From Zhengitettix transpicula (Eukaryota > Arthropoda > Insecta > Orthoptera > Tetrigidae), in assembly GCA_037074705.1 (NCBI GenBank), contig CM073594.1, positions 75,378,509 to 75,442,508 of the forward strand: a stretch of 64,000 bases of DNA. The letters are read 5' to 3'. The notes beneath the pieces were generated by a model. That model did not search any database and was not told the DNA's origin. It saw only the letters and a program-made list of their open reading frames with translations. The position numbers were made by a program, and so were the translations under genes. Below, piece after piece: positions 24,478-37,599 of this stretch. The first letter of the stretch is position 1, and each line of letters opens with the position of its first letter.

Positions 24478-25316
24478 AAGTGGAGGGAAACCTTCTAAGT
24501 ACAATGATCAGATTTTTAATCTTTCCTCTTACTGAGTCTGGGTGGCATTACAAAGGCTGGTGTTCGTGTGTGTGTATGTTGGAAAGAGGATTTGTTCAGG
24601 GCTGAGCTTCTCACATGGTGGGATTTAATTCAATAACCATCTCTCAACCCCTCTATATCCAGTATAAAATGCACTTTATGGTCATCGGACATCCTAATAA
24701 AGTATTGTCGCTGGAAAATCCATCTTTACTTTCAAATGTTCTTTTTTGTGGGAAGAAAAACGTGCCTTTACACAATTTTTTAGCCTCATTCAGAATATTG
24801 GAAAAATGAAGTTAAAAAGAAAAAAAAACGTATCGGCAAGGAAAAAAAGACAGGAAAAAAGAACGAAAAAGGAAATAATAAAAGGAACGAAATTAGGAAC
24901 CAACAAAAGAAGAAGAAGTCAATACAAGAATAAACAAGCTCTAGGTAGGAAGAAAGGAAGTACAAAAAACTGCAAGTTAGAAGAGATAGAAAAAAATGAT
25001 GGATCAAGACTGATGTAAACAAAAATGGAAAGGATGTCTAAAAAGGGATGGAATTAAATAACAGATTAAGTACGAAAGCAGGCAAGAATTGAAAAAAAAG
25101 GGATAAATGAAAAGAAAAATTGTAAAACTAAGGGCAAAATAACTATTAAATGACGGAGAAAGTAAAACTGAAATAAAAAAAAATTAAGTAAGAACTGACA
25201 AAAAAGCAATTCGGAAGCAGACAGGAAATATAATACAAGGAAGGACCGACGGAAGAAATAATTATAGATGGAAAGAAAAATTCCACCGTACGTGCTGGAA
25301 GTCCTATTCACCTGTG
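24478..25316. other. Purine-rich non-coding stretch
   Basis: From about 24800 to 25290 the plus strand is mostly A and G. Frames here are Lys/Arg-rich on plus and Phe/Leu/Ser-rich on minus and are artefacts of composition. Confidence 0.6.
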
Positions 25317-25433
25317 TCTTGCGCGTGTTTCTTTATCGGTTCCGTCCAATTTCCGCACCCCCCCCCCCCTTTCGCCAAGTTCCTGACAATGCGCCAGTCT
25401 CCCGCGACCGACGTCTTCACAGTCTAATAATAT

Positions 25434-25598
25434 TATAAGCCCTCTTATTTATTTATTTATTGGCGGACGTCTATGGCCGCGAGTCACGCGTGTACCGGGA
25501 GACACGTAACAATGGCGCCCGTCACTCACTCACTGGCGGTTGTTGCGTTGTTGGCTCTGCCATTGTCGTTCAGTAGCCGTCAACAATGCGCCACGTGA
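25434..25598 (+). CDS. Candidate first exon of an unrecognised secreted protein
   Basis: ATG at 25512 opens a 28-codon frame (stop 25596-25598) starting MAPVTHSLAVVALLALPLSF, which looks like a secretory signal peptide followed by SSRQQC. The start context is AACAATGG. A TATAAG box at 25434-25439 lies 73-78 bp upstream, and the stretch 25317-25640 is CpG-rich against an AT-rich background. No strong GTRAGT donor is seen in the frame (GTGACA at 25595 is weak), so the exon end is unknown. It may instead be a short-peptide frame or chance. Coordinates span from the TATA-like box to the in-frame stop. Confidence 0.27.
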   Translation, partial: YKPSYLFIYWRTSMAASHACTGRHVTMAPVTHSLAVVALLALPLSFSSRQQCAT

Positions 25599-25939
25599 CA
25601 AATGACACACACACACGTGAAACGTCTGGAAGAAAGGGTGGGCGGTTGTTGGTTTTATTGAACCCGACGTCAAGAGGTTTTGGTAAGAATAAAGTATTAT
25701 TATACATAAAATCCAGGACGAAATTGGAAAAAAAAAAGTCAGGAAACGTAGTTCAACAATAGGAAGAGAAGTTAGTAAAAACTGTATTTTTAATTATTTC
25801 CTTTTAAAAATATTTAACTTTATATTATTCTATATTTTTTGCCATGGGTCATTATTACAGGGATCTTCCGCCTGGCTTCCTCGTTTCCTTTCTTCATTTA
25901 TTCTTTCTAAATTTCTTCTTCTTTCTCATTTTCTTCAGT

Positions 25940-26480
25940 TCTTCAGCCCTTAAAGGCCGTGCCCCCTTGAAAGCACGCACGGCCAAGCATGGGGGTCTAC
26001 CACTTTCTACACCCCCTCTGCACGTGCTGTTAGTAAACTAACTTGGAACACAAGGATTGGGAACTTGTGTTTGATCCGCACCTGAGGGCATAATACCCTT
26101 TAATACGGTCATTGACGGAGATAGCTTGAGAGAGACAGAATGAAGAGCGTAGGGCTGAGGGAAAAAAATGCCGATAATTCAACCTGGAAGGGTCTCCTTA
26201 CCGGGAAAAAAACCTCAGCGATAGTTAGATTGGTTGAAGGGCACTACGAGCTAGGATACTGCTCTTGTGCGACAGCAACATTCACATGGTATTGTTGGTA
26301 GGAATAAGTTAGTAGTTGGTTGTGGGTATCATGCACGTCGATCCTCTTCTCGTAGTGGAGTCCGGATCTCCGTACACGTCCTGTAACATCCGTAATCAAG
26401 CGTGGTCAGTAAATTAGCATTGAGCCGATAATGGGGGTTCTGGGTGGAAGAGGAGGTGCTTCGGGCGTTTGTGTTTAGTG
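25940..26480. repeat. GC-richer block, probably repeat-derived
   Basis: Contains GGCCGTGCCCCC, GCACGCACGGCCAAG and TACACCCCCTCTGCACGTGC, next to a purine/pyrimidine-rich tail at 25900-25940 like a retroposon end in the minus orientation. No second copy in the window, so the call is tentative. A pyrimidine-rich stretch follows (26510-26700). Confidence 0.3.
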
Positions 26481-27068
26481 ACGCGGGTGTGGTCATAGTT
26501 GCCCAGTTCTTATTTCCTTTAATCTTTTACTCCTTTCATCTATCATTTCAATTGTTTCTTTCAACTTTGCTTCTGTTAATCTTTTCTTCCTTCCTCATTG
26601 CTTCCTTTCATACTTCCTTCCTCACATTGTTATCTTTTCCTCCTTTCATTCTTTCTTCCTTTTTTAATTCCTGTTTTCTTCCTATCTCTTATTATCTCTC
26701 AGCTCCCCCTCATTCTCTCTGCATCTGTACAGGAAAAGCAAAAGCCATAAATGAGATAGTTCGAATACAAATATAAAATTATTAATTTGATTATTTTTAG
26801 GTTTTAACTTGACATATTTTATCAATGGAGTAGCTATGGTACGGGTATATAAATATTTCGACATGAATTTAATTTTCAGCATATATAGAAACGCAACGTA
26901 GAAGAGCAGGAAGAAGGAACAAGAAAATAATAAGTCAATAACGAAGAAAGAAGTCGAAGGATGAAGGTAAGAAACAACGGAACGGAAATGGAGAATATGA
27001 TTAAATAACTGCAGACAAAACTCTTAAATAATTTTCCACGTTCCATTACAGCCTTAACGTTTATATAT

Positions 27069-28029
27069 TGTAATGCCAATTAATTAGGACATTAATTGTT
27101 TGAACATAAAAATTTAAATTGTTTGAGAAATCCTTTGCAGCGGCGAAGTTTCCAGAACATAGCGACAATGTAGCCCAGCTCTGTTCCTTTGTCGGAAGGT
27201 CCGAAAATGGCGTATGCGCGCTAAAACGCAAGACGAGAGTTCAGTTCGCGAAAGACATCGTGGAGGTATAACTGGTAGTTAGTAGCGGGATAAAACATTC
27301 ACGGAAGCATTACATCGAAACTTGCTAAGTAAAAGCAGTTTTACGTTCATAGTCAGCCAGAAATAGTAAAATTTCGGTTTGAGTCCAAAGCAGTAAAGAC
27401 TGGCAAATATACAGACCACGGAATTCACCTAAGGCAAGCAGTCAACAGATAGCTGACAATAAAAGGAAGGATCATCCGAGTTCCTGACATCCTATAAATT
27501 TTGATTAGAATCAGTGTAAAATCTGTGAATCTTAGAATTAGTGTGAAATCTCATTAGTGTTTTTCGATAACGAAAGGTATTCTGGAACCAAATGGACAGA
27601 TGTGAGTAACAAGTTACAAATTAATTAATTATGTAAACGTAATTATAAGATAGAAGTCAGATTTCGTTCTCATTTTAAATTTTGTTCTAGTTTAAATTGT
27701 TAATCAGAGTTAATCTTTTACTTTCTAATTTCGTTCTATTTTAATTGTCGAGTTAATTTCTTTTCTTTTAGTCGACGTATTGTTTAGGTAAATGTGATTT
27801 GTTGTTAATAAGATTTTAAATATAATTGATGTGGCCATTATCAAACCCAGTGAAGACCCTGAGATTTAATATTTTAAATTTGTAATTGTTTTAAATTATT
27901 GCCACAACAAAAACATTGTTTGGAAATTTAAATCTTTTATTTAATTAACGACCCCTAATTGATTATTACATAAATGGCTACCACAACGTGGGGAAAATTA
28001 AAGGCTTTCTCATCAAATTACTTATTACA
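27069..28029. mobile_element. Solo-LTR-like unit G, inverted relative to the others
   Basis: Begins TGTAATGCCAATTAATTAGG and ends TTATTACA, flanked by ATAT on both sides (27065-27068 and 28030-28033). The core is present as its reverse complement at 27839-27865. In this orientation a splice-donor-like GTGAGTAAC (about 27602) is conserved at the same place in other copies. Confidence 0.7.
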
Positions 28030-28316
28030 ATATATGCAATTATGTTGCATAAATTAGAATAATAAATGCAATGAACTATGAAACTGGCTGCGCGGAGTAG
28101 TTGACATAACACTCATAAAATAGATTATAACGAATAAGAAAATACTTAAAGAAGAAATATTAGATAACGAGTGTCAAGATTTTTAAATCAATTAACATAT
28201 GCTTCAATTTTAAAAACTTTAAAAAGAGGAAAGTGAAGCAGAATTTTTGAAGGACAGTACAAGAACCAGATTATAACTGGTGAAAATTGTCGTATTTATG
28301 AAATACATAAATCAGA

Positions 28317-28512
28317 TTCCTACCTCCTGTGGTGTAGGGTTTAGCGTAACTGCCTCAGATCACAGAAGTCCCGAGTTCGAATCCCGGAGGATGTTTGTGA
28401 GCGTGCGAGAAACTCTCGTCAAATTAGTCCCTCGACTAGAAAAAATTATTTCTCATACCGAGTCGTTAACAACCAGCGCTGTTGGTGCGACTGAAATAAA
28501 TTAATATAAAAA
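28317..28512 (+). mobile_element. tRNA-derived SINE
   Basis: The 5' part is tRNA-like: A box TGGTGTAGGGT (28330-28340) and B box GTTCGAATC (28375-28383), with CCTCC near the start pairing with GGAGG after the B box. A tRNA-unrelated body and an A-rich tail follow. Direct repeats AAATCAGA (28309-28316 and 28513-28520) look like the target duplication. Pol III-type internal promoter by motif. Confidence 0.7.
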
Positions 28513-28520
28513 AAATCAGA

Positions 28521-30689
28521 AAACTGGCAAATGAGAAAGTAGTAACTCAAGTAAGAAAATTTTCTTGATGAGTGAGGGGTCCTAATACATAAATTAGGTC
28601 CATTTTTCCCTCGTGACGGCAAAATTGAATGCTTTCTCGAATTTCGTCGACTTTAATTGAGACGCCAATTTTAGACAGAGTGAGAAGTTGAAGTTGACAA
28701 ACGAGTTCACTTCACGTTGACGAGGATAACGAACCTGAAACAAGGTTATGAGGAGGAAAGAATGAAGACAGGAGAGGAAATATGCAAATACGAGGAACGC
28801 TTTCCCGGTTTTGTTTTTACTTTCTCTCAAGAGTTCACTTTCGTTCGGTTTGTCAAATATCGCCACCGATGATGCGTAAATCGTCTCCTAAACGACGGTC
28901 AAACACTTTGCAAAATGTCGTTTACCTCAACCTAATTGTAAAATTGATTGTCCATAAAAAATAATAAACTGGCCATAAGGTAGAAAAATTAATAAGTGCC
29001 AAAGTAGTTAATTGTTTGACAAAGGGGAGGTAATATTATGATGATGATTGTCGATCGTTATTCCATTGTAAGAGTAAAGCTGAAGAAGAACCATGATGAG
29101 GGAGAAACATCGAAGATTAGCAATGTAAACGGTACCATACAATAGCGATAAAACAGGAAAAGGTAACTAAAACGAGGAAAGAAAAAAAACAATAGCGATA
29201 AAACAGGCAAAAAAGATATAAAAGAAAACAAGAGAGTTAAACCAGACGGATTAGGTTAAATGAGCAAAACTGGCAGAGGTGAAGGAATAAATCGTCCATA
29301 GGAAGAACTGAGTAAAGAAGTGGGGATAATATAGAGATAATATAATAATAATACCTGCCGTATACAGAGCCGTTATAGGGTAAAAGTTAATTACAGACCT
29401 TGTGGGAGGAGCCTTAATATAGAGTGAAAGTAGATTACTGCAACGTTGCGGACAGCAAAGAAACGCTGTTCTACATTAAGGAAACAGAAGAAACGTTCTT
29501 AGCTTCAGTACGACAGAAATTAATGACAAAAGGATGACTTAATTAATCAAATGAAAGGAAGGACACAGAAAAGGGGGAAAAGGTGAAGAGATTTGAGAGG
29601 AATATATGAACGAAAAGAACAAGGCATAAAGAAAGGAAAAAATGAATTGATGAACGAGTAACAGTGGATAAAACTATAAAAGCAAGACGGGAAGGAAAGG
29701 CGATAATAGGGAAGAATGATTAAATTATTAAAAGGAATGAAGGAAAGAAACAGGAAAAGGTAACTAAAACGAGGAAAGAAAAAAAAGTAAGAAACCAAGG
29801 AACCAAGAAAGAAAAAATTGAATAAAGCAATGAATTCAATTGAAAACAGTCAATGCCAGACAATTGAAAATGTATTTAATTAATTAATAAATCGAACATT
29901 CATAATAAATTATTATCGTGTTTATTTTATGAATCTGTATTTTATGAATTAATTAATTAAATACATGTTCTATTGGCTGTTTTATCGTTAAATTTATCTA
30001 CAGAGATGTAAAACCATGTATTTATAATAAACCAATGAATTGATGAATATTAAATTAAGAAAAGTAGCCCTTGGCACAATGTTAAAAGGAAAACGGCAGT
30101 TAGTAACAGCTTGAAACAATGATCTTCAGAGACACAATGAGAAACCAAGTACGAAATCTGATAAAAGAAGAGTGGGAATATGAAGAAATAAATTTACAAC
30201 GAAAAGAAAAGTAACATGTATAAAATAAATAAAAAGTAGACAAATTAATGGAACGAATGCAATCATGAATGAATGAAGAGTCGATTTTTAACAAAAACGT
30301 TCATCCGACACGAGCCGATAGGACATTGAAAGAAAGAATGGCAGTAAAACCAAGGGGAACAATGAAGAAGAGAAGAAAACGGGAAAGAACTGGACTAAAT
30401 TCAATAGGGAGGCATAATTAATTAATTAATTAAGAATGAAGGGGAATAAGTAGGCGTCGAATATAAGAAAGGGAAGGGGATGGAAGGGAAGGCAAATGGC
30501 TGAGAGAAGAAGAAACTGAGAGGAAAATAGATATAAGCAATAATGGAGGGGAATCTGTAACTCTTAGGGAGGCTGTTAGAAGAAATTTTGGCACACAACC
30601 AAATAAAAATACTGTCGGGGAGAGACACGTCTACCACCCCCAGGAGCGGAGGTAGAAATATTGAAACATTCTGAAACGTCCTAAAGAAA
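28521..30689. other. Purine-rich intergenic stretch with a dispersed repeat
   Basis: ACAGGAAAAGGTAACTAAAA followed by CGAGGAAAGAAAAAAAA occurs at about 29153 and again at 29751; AATAGCGATAAAACAGG occurs twice near 29141-29205. Otherwise AG-rich without genes. Confidence 0.55.
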
Positions 30690-31195
30690 ATAACGCGAAT
30701 GCAACTGTAATCCACAGTTATGGATGTCGCTTAAATTAATTATGACATTCAACTTGTCATTTAACACTGGACGGAGCTGAAAAATTTCAAACATGTAAAC
30801 ACGGCCGATATTTGCGTTGAATAAATATTTTTTCAGGATTATTTATATTGATAGTATTTATACCGATGTTGTTTGTGTGGGAGGGGAGCACACTGAGGGG
30901 TGGGGGTGGAGAGGCGTTACTTAAAAATAACGCAAAACCAACCAAGGTTGGAGTAAAATCCAGGGTTATGGATGTCGCTGAGTTTAATTAGGATATTAAA
31001 CTTTTTGTTTAACCCACACTGGACGGGGATGGACATTTTCAAGCAAGTTAAAATGTCCGATATATTCGTCGAAAGACAATTATGGATATGGGTCGAGGTG
31101 TGTTACATAAAAATAACGCAATAGGAATCGAGATTTGAGTCAAGTCGGGGGTTATTGGAATATGACAACCCGGGCAACGTCGGGTACCCAGCGAG
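30690..31195. mobile_element. Helitron-like fragments, duplicated block
   Basis: The GTTATGGATGTCGCT block occurs twice (about 30718 and 30965). The right end is CCCGGGCAACGTCGGGTACC followed by GCGAGT, a mutated CTAGT. Confidence 0.5.
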
Positions 31196-31913
31196 TTTTA
31201 AATATTTCTCTCGAAATAGTGGCGCTGTATTTTTTTATATTCTACATCGTTCCATAATTATGATAATATAGATCGTAGAGTTCGAGATCGACTGTAATAA
31301 TAACCTTGAGAGTGTGTAAACATATTGTGTGTGTGTGTGTGTGTCCTAGAGCTGGGGGGTGAGTCAGTATGAGGACGTGAGGGAGCTACCGAGACCAGCA
31401 GCTGCTCGATATTAAGGGAAGGCAGAGCAACGTGCGTGAGTGCGCCGGAGAAAATTTCAGACAGACAGAAGAGACGCGCAGAAAACGAGGCTATATTACA
31501 CTCTCGAGCTAAAAGCGTCACAAAATGGGGGAGTTGAGGAATGGAAGGGGGGTTGCCTGGCAAATTGTCTCCTGCTGCTGCAGAATGTCGTAAGGATTCT
31601 TCCGCGAGCAAGACTCTGCCTTAAGAAAAAATAAAATCGACTGCCAGAGTTCCTGTGTCGTTATAGATCGATCTCGGTCGACGCGTCTCGTTTAATGCGG
31701 GATCTTCACTGCGTTTTCCTGATTTCAGAGGCTGAAAAAGAAACTATTAAAATAGCATACGTCATCAGCCAGCCAGAACAATCGCAGGTAAACGGCTTCG
31801 ATGTATCGATATCCACAAGATAAATTCACTACCAGGGTCCACTGCTGTGGTTACGTTAATAGGATTTGTCTTATACGTTATTTAATTACACCAATGATTA
31901 ACATGAAAAATAT
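31196..31913. other. CpG-richer stretch with a possible short exon
   Basis: 31340-31800 is GC-richer, with a GT microsatellite at 31326-31344. At 31729-31787 the acceptor CTGATTTCAG and donor CGCAG|GTAAAC bound 59 bp open in one frame (AEKETIKIAYVISQPEQSQ). No partner exon was found. Confidence 0.3.
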
Positions 31914-32921
31914 TGTAATGATCACTAATGATACCTTTAATTTGCCCCACGTTGTGGAAGCCATTTTGGCTTTTTAAATGAAAGATTAATAAAATTTACA
32001 AACAAAAGATTTATTGTGGTAATAACTGAAACAATTACAAATTTATAATATTGAATTTCTCAGGGTCTTCACTGGGTTTGATAATGGACTAATCAATAAT
32101 ATTTATAATCTTATCAACAACAAATTATAATTAAAAGAAAAAGAAAATTTACTCGTCAATTAAACTATAACGAAATTTAATTGTGAACGAAATTAAAAGT
32201 AAAAAGATTGACTCTGATTAACAATTTTAATCAAAAAGAAGAGAACGAAATCTCACGGCTATCTTTCAATTACGTTTACATAATTAATTGTTTTGTAAAT
32301 TGTTACTCACGTCTGCCCAGCATTCCAGCATACCTTTAATTTTCGAAAACACTATTGTAGGTTTTACACTGCTTCTAAACTCACAGATTCTACACCAAAT
32401 TTTTAAGCCAAAATTTTATATGTCGTCAGGAACTCGGATGATCCTCCTTTCGTCATCTATCGGTTGACCGCTCGCCTTAGGTGAATTCTGCGATTTGTTG
32501 ATTGGGTAGTCTTTATTGTTCCGGACTTAAACCGAAACTTGTGCTATTTCTGGCCGGCTATGGACACAAAAACTGCTTTTTCTTAGCAGGTTTCGACGTT
32601 ATACTTTTATGAATGTTTTACTTTGTCCTGCTAATTGAACACCCCGTTGAATTCTCCTTCGAAAAACTATTATACCTCGACGAGGTCTTTTCGTGAACTG
32701 TATCTGACCACTGCGAACTGTACTTCACCAAACCTTCCTGCAAACTGTATCTCTCGTCTCGAAATTTGAGCGTCCATACGCCATTTTGACGGACCTTCCG
32801 ACAAAGGAACAGAGCCGTTTTTCTATTGTTGTTTAAAAAGCTCCTGCCGCAACAAAGGATTTCTCAAACAATTTAGCTTTTTATGTTGAAACAATTAATG
32901 TCCTAATTAATTGGCATTACA
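31914..32921. mobile_element. Solo-LTR-like unit C
   Basis: Begins TGTAATGATC and ends AATTGGCATTACA with ATAT flanks. Core at 32058-32085. Very similar to units D and G throughout. Confidence 0.7.
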
Positions 32922-33019
32922 ATATATAACTCTGAACATACAATATCAGGAACATACAGTCATACAACATATATGGCAATTTACTAGTTATATTTATCTG
33001 GCCTCGATTGAATCACGGA

Positions 33020-33400
33020 TGAAATAGAACCGGAAAAACATGTTAGAAACAATTTTCAAAAAAATAAAATGGTAACACGACGTTTCGTTCCTTTTCCATT
33101 GAACCGCCTCTGGTAAGCCACACGGGGATGAAATAACAAGTAAATTATAAATGTTTGAACACATCCAAATAATTTATTAACATGATGATTAGCAAAACAC
33201 TTTCGTCCTCAATAGAAGGACTTCAACGCAAAATTACTTTCTATACAACATCAACATTTGGGCTAATATTTATACAATAATCTCTGGGAAATGTGTGGAA
33301 ATAATTTAGTCCACCCTACAAACACCCTGATTTAGTCCTTAGATTGAGGACGAAAATGTTGTGTTAATTAATATTATACTGTTGTTATTAAATTATTTCA
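33020..33400. mobile_element. Probable Penelope-like flank fragments in both orientations
   Basis: CACGACGTTTCGTTCC at about 33075 matches the 50790 copy. CACTTTCGTCCTCAAT (33200) and ATTGAGGACGAAAATGTTGTG (33343) are inverted copies of a related motif. Boundaries not defined. Confidence 0.3.
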
Positions 33401-34375
33401 AAGTGGATGTGTTCGTGCATTTATAATCAATTTTTTATTTAGTCCTTTTGTGTACCCGAGGGGAGGTTACAAACAGAAAAAATAAATATCCAAGCGTCGT
33501 GTTACTGTATTCACTTTTATTCAATTGTTTCTTAAGTGTTTCGGTGGGTGTTTAATGAGAGTTATACGGGGAACTTGGTGATCCTGAACGTACGTGAGGA
33601 TGTCCTCATTCACAATCAATGACTCGAGTCTGCTAGGGGTAATATTTCGGTGACGTAATTAATTAACCTACTTGGCCACCGAGTAGGAATGTTCCACGAG
33701 ACCGATCCCCCTCCCCCTTCCTTCCCGACCCCATCAGTAGCATCACAAAAGCTGTATCAGGAATCAATACAGTCGGTGTGCGGACTATTATTAATTCCTA
33801 CACACACACACACGGGGCAAAATAGACAAAGAGAGAACTTGTTCTCAGTTTATGAGGAAACAATGACACAGGGATACACGTATGGAGGTGGATCCCCCCC
33901 CCCCACCTCAAATTAGGGATCGAGTGATTAACACAGACGGGAATGGAGGACGAGGAGGAACAGGAATGTCCCGTAATAGCTTTGAAATCAAGGGTTGGGG
34001 AGTTGGAGAGGGGAAACACACGGCGACACACAGACACCGGTAATTAACTGTCGCTCAAATCTAATTAGATTCCACTTGCCAGGTTTGCATAGCTCCTCCG
34101 ACTGTTCCACCCCAGCGACGGAAATAATAATGGCAACCAATATCAACGTCGTCAATAACAGTATCATTTAAACAGAAACATAAAAAAAAAAAGGAAGTGC
34201 GGGTAGAAGGGGAAAACACAGCAGCACTCATTAGCCCAGTACCTGCTACATCTAACACACACACACACAACACTCAGAGATAATCTTTGAGTTCATTTAA
34301 GCAGGCAGCCTCAAATAACTTTTAAATTAATCAATAAATACCCAACAACGGACCACAAATTCAAAAGAAAAATAT

Positions 34376-34480
34376 GTCTGTTTTGAAAAATAAATAATAA
34401 TTAAAATAGCTAAATACAGACAAAATAAGGTTACGGGAAACCTTGTTCCTTTCTCCAGGTGCTAAGGTTCTTTTGAGTTT
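34376..34480 (-). mobile_element. Probable Penelope-like tail fragment
   Basis: GGAAACCTTGTTCCTTTC followed by CCAGGTGCTAAG, nearly identical to 4706-4740, with the same TAGCTAAATACAGA lead-in at both places. Confidence 0.35.
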
Positions 34481-34767
34481 TCGTCCTCACGTGTGTACCC
34501 CATCTTCAAGTAACATAGTAAAAGTAAATACGGAAATAACGTACATATAATATAATAATATTACTGCAGGAAATTTATAATTATAATTAAGCGATACATC
34601 ATTTAGAAATAGTGAAAAAAATCTTAATAACTTACGTTGGGAGATATAAATAACATTTAATGATGAGAAAACGTTATATACAAGTATGCAAAATATTTAA
34701 TAAATGATTTAGAATCTCTTTAACTAATACAAACTTTAATATACATATGTGTAAGAAAGTATAGTAA

Positions 34768-34768
<1 letters not shown>

Positions 34769-34818
<50 letters not shown>

Positions 34819-34924
34819 TATATATTATCTATTATATGTATATGTATATATATATATTTATATATATATTATCTATTATATGTATATATATATATATTTA
34901 TTATATATATATATATATATATAT
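34769..34924. repeat. Long TA-rich microsatellite
   Basis: Mostly TA dinucleotides with TATG/ATTA interruptions. The apparent Ile/Tyr reading frame across it is meaningless. Confidence 0.9.
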
Positions 34925-35988
34925 TGTAATATGCACAATTAATACATCGTTTAATTGATTTAATTAAATGAAATTAAAGAATTTGCCTCTCGTTGAAGCT
35001 ATTTATGTAATAATCAAATGGATGGGTTTTTTTATTAAATGAAAGAATTAATAAAATTTACAAACAATATTTATTTATTTTGTGGCAATATAATTTAAAA
35101 CAATTACAAATTTAAAACATTAATTTCTCAGGGGTTTCACTGGGTTTGATAATTGACACTTCAATTATGTTTAAAAATCTTATTAACAAACAAATCACAT
35201 TTACCTAAACAATACGTCGACTAAAAGAAAATAAGATTAACTTGACAATTAAAATAGAACGAAATTAAAAAGTAAAGAGATTAACTCTGATTAACAATTT
35301 AAAAGGAGAACGAAATCTGACTTCTATCTTTTAATTACGTTTACATAAATCATTATTTTGTATTTTGTTACTCACATCTGTCCAGTTGGTTCCAGCATCC
35401 CTTTTGGTTTCGATAATACACTATTGCGAGATTATACACTGATTCTAAGATTCAAAGGGTTTTACACTGATTCTAGCCAAAATTGATAGGATGCCAGGAA
35501 CTCGGATGATCCTTCTTTTTTTTGTCAGCTATCTGTTGACTGCTTGTCTTAGGTGAATTCTACTTGCCTTAGGTGAATTCTGTGGTTTGTAGATTTGCTA
35601 GTCGTTACTGCTTTGGACTTAAACTGCAAATACTATTTCTGGCTGGCTATGGCCGTAAAACTGCTTTTACTTAGCAAGTTTCGATATAATGCTTTCGTGA
35701 ATGTTTTATTTTGTCCTCAACTCACAACTTTGTTTAATAGTAATACAATAAACGACTTGTTCCGTCCTCCGAAATGTCCAGGCACAAACAAACTCTGTTA
35801 AATTCTGATCACCAACTGAACTATCCTCATATCGAGTTTTAGCGCGCATACGCTATTTTGACCTTCCGTCAAAGCAACAGAGCTGGGCTACATTGTCGCT
35901 ATGGAAGCTCCTGCCGCAATAATATATTTCTCAAACAATTTAAATTTTTATGTTTAAACAATTAATGTCCTAATTAATTGGCATTACA
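34925..35988. mobile_element. Solo-LTR-like unit D, in a long (TA)n tract
   Basis: Begins TGTAATATGC and ends AATTGGCATTACA. Preceded by about 155 bp of TA-rich microsatellite and followed by ATATATATAT. Core at 35127-35153. Confidence 0.7.
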
Positions 35989-37599
35989 ATATATATATAT
36001 ATATATAAATGTTCATGAAACACAAGCAAATTTATTATTGGTGATTACTGGGTAAGGATTAGACTTAAATGATTTTATTCGTATAAAAAAAATTCCTAAT
36101 TTTTACCTCAATTATTTAATAACTAAAAATCAAATTTTTAATTGATTTCAATTAAAAAATTAAGTCAAACATTAAAATGGCATTACATATAAAAAATGTT
36201 CAGGTAATAAAATGATCTTCTTAAAAGAAAATATTAATTTTATTATTTTAACATTTTATACGAAATTCAATTTTTAATAAGTGTCTTAATATTTTAATTC
36301 AAATAAATTTTATATTCGTTTGTTTTATTTTTAAATTATTTTTTTGAAATTAATTAAATTATTTTATTTTTTACATAAATTAATTACAATAACTATTACA
36401 AGTATAATATCTGAAAGAAAAAAGTATGGGAATTATAAAATTGAATTTATAACCTGAAAGAAAAGGAAAGTTTTCCCCTAAAAGCAAAAAATGCTTCATA
36501 AATTTAAAGGTTATATAATTGACATATATTTCACTATATATGTATTAAATTTTTCTAGAGGACAAAATTTGTCCTATTATTTCGTCATAATTGCAATTTC
36601 CAAATATGTGTTCAGAATTTCTCATACTTCATGCATTTTGATTTTCTAAAACCTTCAAAGAGTTATCTCTGACTTAGTGCGTGACTGTCTGATGTTTTCT
36701 GTCCTTCTTTGCACTTCTCGTTTATATTGAGTGTCTCTATTAATTGAGATTTATATTTCGTCGCTCGTCCACCTGCTTTGCCCCTTGCGTTGTAAACTTT
36801 AATGTTCTTGAAGCGCTTCTCATTCACTTTTATTGGCGTTGTAAACGTTTCTCTGTTTCTCTTTGTCTGTATCCTGACTTCTTTGCGCTCTCACTTCTTA
36901 TTACTGTTGTTCCACGCCTGCGACTGGAAAAATACAGTTTTTGCTCCTCTCTGTTTTTATTGTTTAAATAACTACAGATGAATATGAAGATCGTCTCCTA
37001 GAACCCTTCCTACGGGCTATTCACAACACACACGTGAAATTCATTCGCCCAATCGTCATCACTCTTACTGAAATAAAACAGAGTATAATATATCTCATAA
37101 ACGCCTCCGTATTATCAATAAAAAGAAAATTCATTTAACACATCATTTAGTAGTAAAATTTAATTATATAAATTACAATCTTTTATAAAATTGTAACACC
37201 ATTTTTTAATAATTAAATAAAATTTTCATGAGAAAATTCAGAACTCAATAATTTAATTTCCACAAAAAGATATAATAACAAGGATGATTGTCACATCATA
37301 ATCTAAAAATACTTGAAATTCAAAACTAGAAAAATCTAAATAAATATGTAAGAAATTCTATCACATTAAGAAAAGTACTTTAATATACATATATGTAAAA
37401 TAGAGCCAAAGGAAAAATTAAGTGTCCAAAAACATGAGGAAATATAATATGTAAAAGAGAACATAGGGGTAATATGTATAAGAAAGTATAAATATATATA
37501 TATGAAAAACAATTAGTGAGGAAAATATATAAAAATTGTAAATTAATTTTCAGTTTAAACTGAGAAAATTTATTTCGGGCATTTACCATACTAGTTATT
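35989..37599. other. Non-coding AT-rich stretch
   Basis: (TA)n at 35989-36005; a slightly GC-richer part at 36600-37000 has no recognised coding signal. Confidence 0.5.

Noticed and set aside
34767..34958. 63-codon Ile/Tyr frame on plus
   Set aside because: It is a translation of the (TA)n microsatellite.
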